Source: JAJEFO01 sp009843725
Lineage (GTDB): Bacteria > Pseudomonadota > Alphaproteobacteria > Rhodobacterales > Rhodobacteraceae
Direction of reading: 5' to 3'
Assembly (NCBI GenBank): GCA_965243215.1
Contig: CBDEUJ010000005.1
Span: 124,001-188,000, forward strand
DNA: 64,000 nucleotides
Shown: in pieces, positions 40,358-46,933 of the stretch
Numbering within the stretch: position 1 is the stretch's first letter
Layout of the letters: each line of letters begins with the position of its first letter
Notes under the pieces: generated by a model
What the model saw: only the letters and a program-made list of their open reading frames with translations
What the model was told of the DNA's origin: nothing
Databases searched by the model: none
Program-made: the position numbers and the translations under genes

Positions 40358-40572
40358 CGAGGCGCCAGGTCGGCACGATCACGTTTCCGGCGGAGACGTT
40401 CATTCCCGGCGGGATCCGTTCGACGGATCGCTGGCACGTGAAGACGAATGCCGGCTGCTGCTCGCGCTGCGGCCTGCTCGTACCAGACGACCACGTGCCG
40501 CTTCACGTCTGGCGGGGCGACGACATGCTGACCTACTGCGAGAACTGCCTGAGGCCCAAGCCCGATGACTGA
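40354..40572 (+). CDS. Small zinc-ribbon protein
   Basis: A 72-residue protein contains two CxxC knuckles (CCSRCG and YCENC) separated by about 28 residues, a zinc ribbon. ATGA overlap with GemA upstream and an eight-base overlap with Mor downstream place it firmly in the early transcript. Its function is not evident; nucleic-acid or RNA-polymerase contact is typical for such ribbons. Confidence 0.65.
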   Translation: MTRRQVGTITFPAETFIPGGIRSTDRWHVKTNAGCCSRCGLLVPDDHVPLHVWRGDDMLTYCENCLRPKPDD

Positions 40573-40894
40573 AGCTGACGCACTGCTGCCCGGCGTGCTG
40601 AACGAGATCGCGGAGATCGCTGGCCGTGACGCGGCGCTCGACCTCGCGGCAGCGTTCGGCGGCGCGACGATGCACGTGCCCGCTCCCGGCCGCGTGCATC
40701 TCCACGGCCTCGCCGACGTGATCGGCGACGAGCGCGCCCGGCAGGTCGCCGAGCGCTTCCAGGGCGAGCAGGTCTACGTCCCCAAGGCCAACGGCGCATC
40801 GGCCCGCCGCCTGCGTTCGCAGGGCCTTTCCACGCGCGAGATCGCGACCCGCCTTGGCGTCTCCCGTCGCACCGTGCAGCGTTTCATCCGCTGA
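40565..40894 (+). CDS. mor: Mor/C-family middle/late transcription activator
   Basis: The 109-residue protein matches Mor/C of Mu. It has an N-terminal dimerisation region (VLNEIAEIAGRDAALDLAAAFGGATMHVPAPG), the DERARQVAERFQGEQVYVPKA beta-strand region, and a C-terminal helix-turn-helix (GLSTREIATRLGVSRRTVQRFI, 85-106). Mor dimers bind a dyad upstream of activator-dependent promoters and recruit RNA polymerase. Its stop is two bases before a 24-bp palindrome preceding the rightward structural operon. The same palindrome precedes the leftward structural operon, so this protein is the probable activator of both. Confidence 0.9.
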   Translation: MTEADALLPGVLNEIAEIAGRDAALDLAAAFGGATMHVPAPGRVHLHGLADVIGDERARQVAERFQGEQVYVPKANGASARRLRSQGLSTREIATRLGVSRRTVQRFIR

Positions 40895-40896
40895 GT

Positions 40897-40945
40897 TTCA
40901 GGCGACAATTGTCGCCTGAACACGTTTTTCGGGAAGTGATATTTC
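40897..40945 (+). promoter_or_regulatory. Candidate Mor-dependent late promoter with a perfect 24-bp palindrome (copy 2)
   Basis: Positions 40897-40920 form a perfect palindrome (left half TTCAGGCGACAA), identical to the core of 26555-26580. A -10-like TATTTC begins at 40940, the same distance from the palindrome as TATGTT in copy 1; no -35 element is evident. Transcription would begin about 40951-40953, at or next to the protease ATG, so the message may be nearly leaderless. Confidence 0.72.
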
Positions 40946-40952
40946 CCGGCGC

Positions 40953-42065
40953 ATGAAGTTGAAGACCGGACAAGCGGCCACGTCGGCCGAGCTGCCCGCA
41001 GGGACGGAAGCGCCCCGCGAGATCATGCTGCTCCCGGCGGGCGACCTGCCCACCCGGGCGCACGATTCGCGCGAGCCGTGGCACAATCCGGACGCGGCGG
41101 CCGTCGTCCAGGCGACCAGGGAGCTCGGCCTGGACATGCCGATCGACTACGAGCACCAGGGCGAGAGGTCTGAGCGAAACGGCCAGCCGGCCCCTGCGGC
41201 AGGCTGGATCAAGCGCGTGTTCGAGCGTGCCGGCGCCGTCTGGGCCGAGGTCGAGTGGACCGACAAGGCCAGGGAGATGATCGAGGCGAAGGAGTATCGC
41301 TTCATCTCGCCGTTCTTCCAGTACGACCGGCAGACGCGCGTCGTGAAGCGCATCATCGACGCCGCGCTGACCAACAACCCCGCGTTTCACATGACCGCGA
41401 TCGCGCGGGCGCAGGATTCCACAGAGGAGGACGAAGTGGACAGGAAAAAGCTGATCGAGCTCTTCGGGCTAAAGGCCGACGCGACCGACGAGGAGATCTT
41501 CGCGGCCTGCAAGGTGGTCGCCGACGCGAAGGCCGTTGCAACCGCCGCGACCGCCGGCCTGAAGGACGTGGCCACGGCGCTCGGGCTCGACGGCGAGGCC
41601 ACCGCCGAGGACGTGACGAACGCCGCAAAGGCGGCGGCTGCCGCGAAGGCAGGCGGCACGCCGGACCCGGAAAAGTTCGTGCCGCGCACGGAGTTCGACG
41701 CCGTTTCCGAGAGGCTCAAGACCCTGGAGACGAGAGGCGCGACCGACGCCGCCACCGCCGCCGTGGACCAGGCCGTCAAGGACGGCAAGGTCACGCCGGG
41801 CAACAGGGACTGGGCGCTGGAATACGCGACCGCGAATCCCGATGGCTTCAAGAAGTTCGTCGAGGGCGCCCCGAAGATCCTGGCCGACGGCCGCGCCGTC
41901 CCGGCGGCGAAGCCGGGCGAGGAGGACGGCACCGCCGCGCTCAGCGCCCAGGACAGGGAAATCATCGAGCGCACGGGCGTCTCCGCCCAGGAGCTCGCCG
42001 ACCAGGACAAGCCGCTCGACGAGGCGATCGCCGCCGCCGCCGCGCGGCAGAAGAAGGAGGGCTGA
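40953..42065 (+). CDS. Mu gpI-like head maturation protease with scaffold region
   Basis: The 370-residue protein begins with the Mu protease domain (EIMLLPAGDLPTRAHDSREPWHNPDAAAVVQATRELGLDMPIDYEHQGE). It includes EAKEYRFISPFFQYDRQTRVVKRIIDAALTNNPAFHMTAI. A long Ala/Lys/Asp-rich helical C-terminus follows, the scaffold part (gpZ-like). It processes the prohead. It is the first gene of the rightward late operon; the ATG at 40953 lacks a clear ribosome-binding site, consistent with a nearly leaderless message. Confidence 0.9.
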   Translation: MKLKTGQAATSAELPAGTEAPREIMLLPAGDLPTRAHDSREPWHNPDAAAVVQATRELGLDMPIDYEHQGERSERNGQPAPAAGWIKRVFERAGAVWAEVEWTDKAREMIEAKEYRFISPFFQYDRQTRVVKRIIDAALTNNPAFHMTAIARAQDSTEEDEVDRKKLIELFGLKADATDEEIFAACKVVADAKAVATAATAGLKDVATALGLDGEATAEDVTNAAKAAAAAKAGGTPDPEKFVPRTEFDAVSERLKTLETRGATDAATAAVDQAVKDGKVTPGNRDWALEYATANPDGFKKFVEGAPKILADGRAVPAAKPGEEDGTAALSAQDREIIERTGVSAQELADQDKPLDEAIAAAAARQKKEG

Positions 42066-42068
42066 CCG

Positions 42069-42488
42069 TTGGCTGAACGTGTGACCCCCCGTCGGACGGG
42101 GATGATCGACTACGTCGCGGAGTACACCGTCGCGGCGGCCACCAAGATCGAGGCGGGCAAGCTCGTCATGCTGAACGCCGCCGGCGATGCCGTGGAGGGC
42201 GCCAAGACCGCCAATTTCATCACGGTCGGCCGCGCCGAGGAGACCGCCGACAACTCAAGCGGCTCGGCGGGTGACATCAAGGTCCGGGTCCGCGCGGGCG
42301 TGTTCCGCTGGAACAACGACGTCGCGGGCAAGACGGTCACCAAGGCGCACATCGGCGACGCGGTCTACGTCGAGGACGACGAGACCATCCGAAACGACAA
42401 CGCCGGCAACGCCCAGAAGGCCGGTCGCCTCGTCGAAGTCGACGACGATGGCGCCTGGGTCGCGACCGGCATTCCGTTCCTCTTCTAG
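42069..42488 (+). CDS. DUF2190-like capsid cement/decoration protein
   Basis: A TTG start at 42069 follows AGGAGG by eight bases. The 139-residue beta-rich protein (DYVAEYTVAAATKIEAGKLVMLNAAGDAVEGAKTANFITVGRAEETADNSSGSAGDIKVRVRAGVFRWNN) resembles DUF2190 capsid cement proteins, which stabilise expanded heads. It lies between the protease and the major head protein, where Mu-like phages often place a decoration gene. Confidence 0.72.
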   Translation: MAERVTPRRTGMIDYVAEYTVAAATKIEAGKLVMLNAAGDAVEGAKTANFITVGRAEETADNSSGSAGDIKVRVRAGVFRWNNDVAGKTVTKAHIGDAVYVEDDETIRNDNAGNAQKAGRLVEVDDDGAWVATGIPFLF

Positions 42489-42500
42489 GGAGACAAGCAG

Positions 42501-43403
42501 GTGATCATCAATCGAACGAACCTGGACACCCTGTTCAAGGCCTACAACGCGGCCTTCCGGCGCGGCCTGATCGGCATGCAGGCGAGCAGCATGTACACGA
42601 CCGTCGCCATGACGACGACGTCCGGCACGGCCGAGGAGGTCTACCCGTGGCTGGGCAAGGTCCCGGGCCTCAAGAAGTGGGTTGGCGAGCGCGTGGTGGA
42701 GAACCTGCGCCAGCACGGCTTCACGATCAGGAACGAGGACTTCGAAGACACCGTCTCGGTGGACCGGAACCACATCGAGGACGACTCGTACGGCGTCTAC
42801 TCGACGATGTTCGAGGCGCTTGGCGAGGCCGTTTCGGCCCACCCGGACGAGCTGACCTGGCCGTTGCTGAAGAAAGGCTTCGACACGGCATGCTACGACG
42901 GGCAGTTCTTCTTCGACACCGACCACCCCGTGCTCGACGCCGACGGCTCGGAGACATCGGTCTCCAACGACGGCGGCGGAGCCGGCACGAACTGGTTCCT
43001 GCTGGACTTGCGCGGCGTCATGAAGCCGATCGTTTTCCAGCAGCGCAAGAAGGCGGACAACATCGTGCGGATGGACAAGGAAGACGACGAAAACGTCTTC
43101 ATGCGGAAGGAGTTCATCTACGGCGTCGACTGCCGCGACAACGTCGGCTTCGGCCTCTGGCAGAAGAGCTACGGCTCCAAGCAGGACCTGACGGCAGCCA
43201 ACTACCAGACGGCGCGCGCCGCCTTGCTGGGCATGAAGGGCGACTACGGGCGCCCGCTCGGCGTGATGCCGACGCATCTGGTCGTGCCGCCGTCGCTTGA
43301 GGGCAAGGGCAAGGAGGTCCTGAACGCCGAACGCAACGCGCAGGGCGCAACCAACGTGTGGAAGGACACCGCCCAGCTGCTCGTCGTTCCCTGGCTCGCC
43401 TGA
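42501..43403 (+). CDS. Major head protein (Mu gpT-like)
   Basis: The 300-residue product (GTG start) shows the Mu gpT family pattern: LDTLFKAYNAAFRRGL at the N-terminus, EVYPWLGKVPGLKKWVGERVVENL, FTIRNEDFEDTVSVDRNHIEDDSYGVY, and CYDGQFFFDTDHPV. The C-terminal LGVMPTHLVVPPSLEGKGKEVLNAE is also typical. It forms the icosahedral shell with an HK97-like fold. Length and gene order (I, decoration, T) are as expected. Confidence 0.93.
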   Translation: MIINRTNLDTLFKAYNAAFRRGLIGMQASSMYTTVAMTTTSGTAEEVYPWLGKVPGLKKWVGERVVENLRQHGFTIRNEDFEDTVSVDRNHIEDDSYGVYSTMFEALGEAVSAHPDELTWPLLKKGFDTACYDGQFFFDTDHPVLDADGSETSVSNDGGGAGTNWFLLDLRGVMKPIVFQQRKKADNIVRMDKEDDENVFMRKEFIYGVDCRDNVGFGLWQKSYGSKQDLTAANYQTARAALLGMKGDYGRPLGVMPTHLVVPPSLEGKGKEVLNAERNAQGATNVWKDTAQLLVVPWLA

Positions 43404-43432
43404 TCCCGCAACGATCGCACTGAGGAGAGACC

Positions 43433-44053
43433 ATGAAGAATCACGACACCCCCGCCGTCCGGATCGCCGCCCTTCGCGAAGGCCACCGCCGCTGCGGCAT
43501 GAAGCACGGCCAGGCCGGGAAGGTTCACGAGGCCGGCACGTTTTCCCGGGACGAGATCGACCGCCTTCACGCGGACCCAAAGCTCGTCGTCGTCGAGTTG
43601 ACCGGCTCGGAGCCCGACGAGGCCCCGGTCACCGGCGACGCGGGGATCGACCCGGCCGGGGACGCCATTTCCGCCTGGCACGTGCACGGCGCGGGCGCCT
43701 TGGGCCTGTTCCTGGACGGGCTGAACCCTGCCTGCATCCGGGCGTCGGACCCGGAAGCGATCAGGCCGGAACTGGTCGCGGCGCTGGCAGATCTGCTGGG
43801 CATGAAACCGATCACCCCCCCGGGTGTTGAAGGCGACCCGGACCCGGACGGGTCCGGGGCCGCCGGCAAGGGCACGCAAGCTGGTGCAGAGGGCCGTGAG
43901 GCCATGATCGCGCGGCACGCCGCCGCGATCGTGGCAGGCGGCGATCCGGCGAAGCTGACCAAGAGCGGCAAGCCAAGCACTCAGGCGCTGGAGTCGGCGA
44001 CCGGCCTCGACGACATCTCGGCCGCCGAGCGCGACGCGGCGCTGGCGGGCTGA
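43433..44053 (+). CDS. Mu gp35/HI1506-like protein
   Basis: The 206-residue protein starts with the HI1506-type N-terminal domain (AVRIAALREGHRRCGMKHGQAGKVHEAGTFSRDEIDRLHADPKLVVVEL, residues 8-57). A Pro/Gly-rich linker and a C-terminal helical segment (PAKLTKSGKPSTQALESATGLDDISAAERDAAL) resemble the gp35 fold. Its role in Mu-like heads is undefined. GAGGAGAG precedes the ATG. Confidence 0.78.
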   Translation: MKNHDTPAVRIAALREGHRRCGMKHGQAGKVHEAGTFSRDEIDRLHADPKLVVVELTGSEPDEAPVTGDAGIDPAGDAISAWHVHGAGALGLFLDGLNPACIRASDPEAIRPELVAALADLLGMKPITPPGVEGDPDPDGSGAAGKGTQAGAEGREAMIARHAAAIVAGGDPAKLTKSGKPSTQALESATGLDDISAAERDAALAG

Positions 44054-44071
44054 CGCAGGGAGAACGGGCGC

Positions 44072-44515
44072 ATGACCATCAAGGCGTTTCTCGTCAACTG
44101 CGGCAACCACGCTGCCGACCAGATCAACGTCCGTGGCGGCGAGCTGCCTGGCGCGGGCATGACGGTCATGCGTGGCGGAGCCGTCGAGCTCGAGGCCGGC
44201 CGCAACTACATCTTCAGGGAAACGCACCACGGCGGGGACGACACGTGCCGCGACCACCAGCCGATGGCCGTCATGTCCGAAGGCCCGGGCGCGGACCTGG
44301 TCCGGACGGCGTTCAACCCGTCGGGAGACGGCGCGGAGGACCGCATCAAGGCGCTGGCCGCCGCGCTCGTTAACGAGATCGACGCGTTGCCGGTGGATCC
44401 GGCGGACGGCGGCAGGGTCGCGCGGCCGAAGGCGGTCGCGATCACCAACGTGCAGCAGGCCTCTATGTGGGCGGTGAACGCCGCGACGGCGGCGGCTCCG
44501 CCGGAATCGGGCTGA
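44072..44515 (+). CDS. Protein with C-terminal Acb2-like domain, candidate anti-CBASS protein
   Basis: The 147-residue product has a beta-rich N-terminus (1-85; NYIFRETHHGGDDTCRDHQPMAVMS). The C-terminal segment (about 88-140) is EDRIKALAAALVNEIDALP, then RPKAVAITNVQQASMWAVNAATAA. The latter matches the two-helix pattern of small Acb2-type proteins (RI..L...L...I..LP, then .ALAI...Q.A.MWA..A). Acb2 proteins sequester CBASS cyclic-nucleotide signals. The match is by motif and helical pattern only. A structural role for the N-terminal domain cannot be excluded, as it lies in the capsid operon. Confidence 0.5.
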   Translation: MTIKAFLVNCGNHAADQINVRGGELPGAGMTVMRGGAVELEAGRNYIFRETHHGGDDTCRDHQPMAVMSEGPGADLVRTAFNPSGDGAEDRIKALAAALVNEIDALPVDPADGGRVARPKAVAITNVQQASMWAVNAATAAAPPESG

Positions 44516-44656
44516 CGGCCCGGAATCGGGTCGGAGGAAAGGCGCGAGCTTCGCCGTTAAACGGGGTTAGCGCCGAGATTAAACGGGGGTGGCGGGTTTC
44601 GGGTATGTGACCCCCTCCCAGCAGGCTTAGAGGGCGCTCAGCGGCGCGTACAGGCG
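44516..44656 (+). promoter_or_regulatory. Intergenic region inside the late operon with 22-bp-spaced direct repeats
   Basis: TTAAACGGGG occurs at 44557-44566 and again at 44579-44588, exactly 22 bp apart, in one of the few real gaps (141 bases) of the rightward arm. The spacing of two helical turns suggests a protein-binding site or internal promoter element. No clear -10/-35 pair was identified. Confidence 0.4.
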
Positions 44657-44965
44657 ATGGCGGTCATCACGAAGTCCACGGCTCTCACCGGCAACTGGAA
44701 GGAGGTCACGGCGGCACTCGAAATGGCCGACGGCTCCAGCTACGCCGTCGAGGTCCAGGACGACGCCGAGACCGGCCAGGGCCACGTAATCGCCGTCGCC
44801 ACCAACAGCAACGACGCACCGGGCGCGAACGTCAGGGGTCACAACTGGTATCCGTGCACGGCGGCCGGTGACGGCACGAAGCAGACGTTCCCCAAGAAGG
44901 CCGGACGGTTCTGGTGGATGAAGACCACCGGACCGGACTTCCATGCCGTGGCCACGCTGATCTGA
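44657..44965 (+). CDS. Hypothetical virion-operon protein
   Basis: A 102-residue beta-rich protein (AVITKSTALTGNWKEVTAALEMADGSSYAVEVQDDAETGQGHVIAVATNSNDAPGANVRGHNWYPCTAAGDGTKQTFPKKAGRFWWMKTTGPDFHAVATLI) has the look of a small head-decoration or fibre-tip domain. No family name can be assigned. It follows the repeat-containing gap and shares its stop with the next start (TGATG). Confidence 0.6.
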   Translation: MAVITKSTALTGNWKEVTAALEMADGSSYAVEVQDDAETGQGHVIAVATNSNDAPGANVRGHNWYPCTAAGDGTKQTFPKKAGRFWWMKTTGPDFHAVATLI

Positions 44966-45126
44966 TGCCGGACATGCCCGCAGCCGGCGCCGCCGCCCTG
45001 CCGGGCGTGATCATGGGTCCGAACGACGTGCCCACGAAAGACGACTGGCTGGCGCGTCGCGGAAAGACGCCCTGGTGCGGACGTCCGAGGTCTTCAGCTG
45101 ACAGGCCCGGGAAAGGGGAGCCATGA
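44965..45126 (+). CDS. Small hypothetical protein, coupled on both sides
   Basis: A 53-residue frame (MPDMPAAGAAALPGVIMGPNDVPTKDDWLARRGKTPWCGRP...) starts in a TGATG overlap with the previous gene and ends in an ATGA overlap with the collagen-like gene. The double coupling is the main evidence. No domain is recognised, and the internal GGGAAAGGGGAG serves as ribosome-binding site for the next gene. Confidence 0.42.
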   Translation: MPDMPAAGAAALPGVIMGPNDVPTKDDWLARRGKTPWCGRPRSSADRPGKGEP

Positions 45127-45596
45127 AACACGCCTCTCAAATCGTCCGGACGCTCTTTGCGGCGCTTGCCGTCGCGGTCCTTTTCGGCGTGCAGCCCGCC
45201 GTCGGCTGGGTCACGTGCCCGGACGGCACGATGGCGAACCACGGCGCGTGCCCCGGGCCGATGGGTCCGGCCGGTTCGTCGGGCGCGACCGGGCCTCAGG
45301 GACCGGCTGGCCCGCCGGGACCGATGGGCGAGACCGGCGCGACCGGACCGCAGGGCGAGCGGGGCTTGACGGGCATTGCTCGGCCGGACTGGGCGGCAAT
45401 GGCGACGGCGCAGGCCGGCATCCGCTACACGCGTCACGAACTTTCGTTCGGCATCGGCCTTGGCGGCAACGATGGCGCTGCCGCGATCGCGGCCGGCGTC
45501 GCGCTGACCCGCGAGGGTTGGCGGCTGCACGGCAGCGTCATGCGCAGCAACGGCGGCGACGCCGCGCTTTCCGCCGGCATCGCGTGGGGCTTCTGA
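45123..45596 (+). CDS. Secreted collagen-like protein with YadA-anchor-like C-terminus
   Basis: The 157-residue protein has an N-terminal signal peptide (IVRTLFAALAVAVLFGVQPAVG). About thirteen Gly-X-Y triplets follow (GPMGPAGSSGATGPQGPAGPPGPMGETGATGPQGERGLTG, about 46-85). The C-terminal beta segment (GIRYTRHELSFGIGLGGNDGAAAIAAGVALTREGWRLHGSVMRSNGGDAALSAGIAWGF) resembles the YadA-type trimeric membrane anchor. Collagen-like triple helices occur in phage fibres, but an export signal is odd for a virion protein. A cell-surface protein expressed late, or a lysogenic-conversion factor, is possible. Confidence 0.7.
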   Translation: MKHASQIVRTLFAALAVAVLFGVQPAVGWVTCPDGTMANHGACPGPMGPAGSSGATGPQGPAGPPGPMGETGATGPQGERGLTGIARPDWAAMATAQAGIRYTRHELSFGIGLGGNDGAAAIAAGVALTREGWRLHGSVMRSNGGDAALSAGIAWGF

Positions 45597-45597
45597 C

Positions 45598-45726
45598 ATG
45601 ACCCGTGCCGATCGCCGCGACACGTTCACGCCCGAGCAGCGGTTCTTCGCCCTCAGCCTCGTCGCCTGCGTCATGACGGTGGCGGTGCTGGCCGGCCTGT
45701 GCCTGATCGCGGTCAAGGCGGGGTGA
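45598..45726 (+). CDS. 42-residue single-span membrane protein
   Basis: The peptide MTRADRRDTFTPEQRFFALS... contains one hydrophobic helix (FFALSLVACVMTVAVLAGLCLIAV, residues 16-39) after a charged N-terminus. It begins directly after the collagen-like gene stop and ends four bases before gp36. A small membrane protein next to an exported protein suggests an envelope-related pair. A holin-like role is also conceivable. Confidence 0.5.
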   Translation: MTRADRRDTFTPEQRFFALSLVACVMTVAVLAGLCLIAVKAG

Positions 45727-45730
45727 CGGC

Positions 45731-46144
45731 ATGAGCTACGCGACGCGAGCGGACATGGAAGCGCGGTTCGATCTCGACGAGATCCAGAGCCTGTCAGAGG
45801 ATCCGCAGGACAGCGCCGTCGACAAGACCGAAAAGGCCCTGGCCGACGCTGCCGCCGAAATCGACGCCTTTCTGGCGGGCGCTTACGAACTGCCGCTGCC
45901 GACCGGCACCTACCCGCTGCTCACGGCAATCCAGTGCGACAACGCCCGCGCGCGTCTCTACGACGACAGCCCGCTTAAGGCGCCCGAGGAGCGCATGTCG
46001 CGCGGGATCCGCCGGCTGGAGCAGCTGCGCGACGGCAAGGCCCACCTGGTCGACTCCGAGAACAACGTCGTGCCGCGCCGCCATGTGCCGCGCTTCCACG
46101 GGCCGACGCGCATGTTCACGCGCGAAACGCTGAGGGGTTACTGA
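45731..46144 (+). CDS. DUF1320 protein (Mu gp36-like)
   Basis: The 137-residue protein fits DUF1320 (gp36): MSYATRADMEARFDLDEIQSLSED, then DKTEKALADAAAEIDAFLAGAYELPLP, IQCDNARARLYDDSP, and MSRGIRRLEQLRDGKAHL. It is a head-tail connector-type protein in Mu-like phages. Position after the head genes and before gp37 is canonical. Confidence 0.9.
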   Translation: MSYATRADMEARFDLDEIQSLSEDPQDSAVDKTEKALADAAAEIDAFLAGAYELPLPTGTYPLLTAIQCDNARARLYDDSPLKAPEERMSRGIRRLEQLRDGKAHLVDSENNVVPRRHVPRFHGPTRMFTRETLRGY

Positions 46145-46145
46145 C

Positions 46146-46748
46146 ATGAGCGGCAACCAGGTCGCGCAGTTTCCCGTCGCGCACGCTGACAGCGTCGCAG
46201 GCCCGATCGAGCGCTGCGAGGACTGGCTGGTCCAGGAGTGCACGCGGATCCTCAATCCGGCCGCTGGCGGCCCGTTCCGGTCGGTGGAGAGCGGGCCGGG
46301 GGAGTGGAACCGGGATTACCTGGAGCGCCTGATCAAGGCCGTGCCCACGGCCCGTGTCGCCTTCACCGGCGGACGCGGCCGCAACGCCAACGACCTGGAC
46401 CTGGACAGCCGATGGGCGGTCTTCCTCGTCACGGGCTGGCAGGGCCAGCGCGAGAAGGACCGCCGCCGCGACAAGGGCGGCCGCATCGGCGCTTGGCGTG
46501 CCGCGTCGCTGCTCGCGCCCTGGCTGCACAACCAGACGCCCGGCGCCGGCGGCGTCGGGCAGGCGCGCGTCGAGCGGATCGACAACCTCTGGTCGGGCGA
46601 GCTCGACCGGCTGGGCCTGGCGGTGGTGGCGATCATCCTGAACGTGCCGCTCCACTTCGACGCCCAGATTGAAGGCGACCAGTTTGACGACTTCCTGCGC
46701 GCAGGCATCGCGTGGGACCTGGAGACTTCCGAGGAGGAGGAAACATGA
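46146..46748 (+). CDS. DUF1834 protein (Mu gp37-like)
   Basis: The 200-residue protein matches DUF1834 (gp37): PIERCEDWLVQECTRILNP, ARVAFTGGRGRNANDLDLDSRWAVFLVTGW, GRIGAWRAASLLAPWLHNQ, and DNLWSGELDRLGLAVVAIILNVPL. gp37 belongs to the neck/tail-completion group. It starts one base after the gp36 stop and overlaps the DUF2635 gene at its end. Confidence 0.88.
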   Translation: MSGNQVAQFPVAHADSVAGPIERCEDWLVQECTRILNPAAGGPFRSVESGPGEWNRDYLERLIKAVPTARVAFTGGRGRNANDLDLDSRWAVFLVTGWQGQREKDRRRDKGGRIGAWRAASLLAPWLHNQTPGAGGVGQARVERIDNLWSGELDRLGLAVVAIILNVPLHFDAQIEGDQFDDFLRAGIAWDLETSEEEET

Positions 46749-46933
46749 GAGAGACTGCCTTCCTGAAACCCGCCCCCGGCCTGAAGGTCCGTCACCAGGG
46801 CCCGCGCCGGGGGCATGTCGACCCCGACGGCGAGGAGATCGTGCTGACGAGCTTCTACCGCCGCCGCCTGGCCGACGGCGACCTGGTGCGGGCCAAGAAG
46901 CCCGCCAAGCCCAAGAGTGAGGAGAAGAGCTGA
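46745..46933 (+). CDS. DUF2635 protein (Mu gp38-like)
   Basis: A 62-residue protein begins RETAFLKPAPGLKVRHQGPRRGHVDPDGEEIVLTSFYRRRLADGDLV, the DUF2635 signature (VR.P..G..L...G..V..s.yW.RRL.dGDv). It always precedes the tail sheath gene in Mu-like phages, and does so here with a one-base TGATG overlap. The role is undefined, probably in tail assembly. ATG at 46745 overlaps the gp37 stop. Confidence 0.85.
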   Translation: MRETAFLKPAPGLKVRHQGPRRGHVDPDGEEIVLTSFYRRRLADGDLVRAKKPAKPKSEEKS

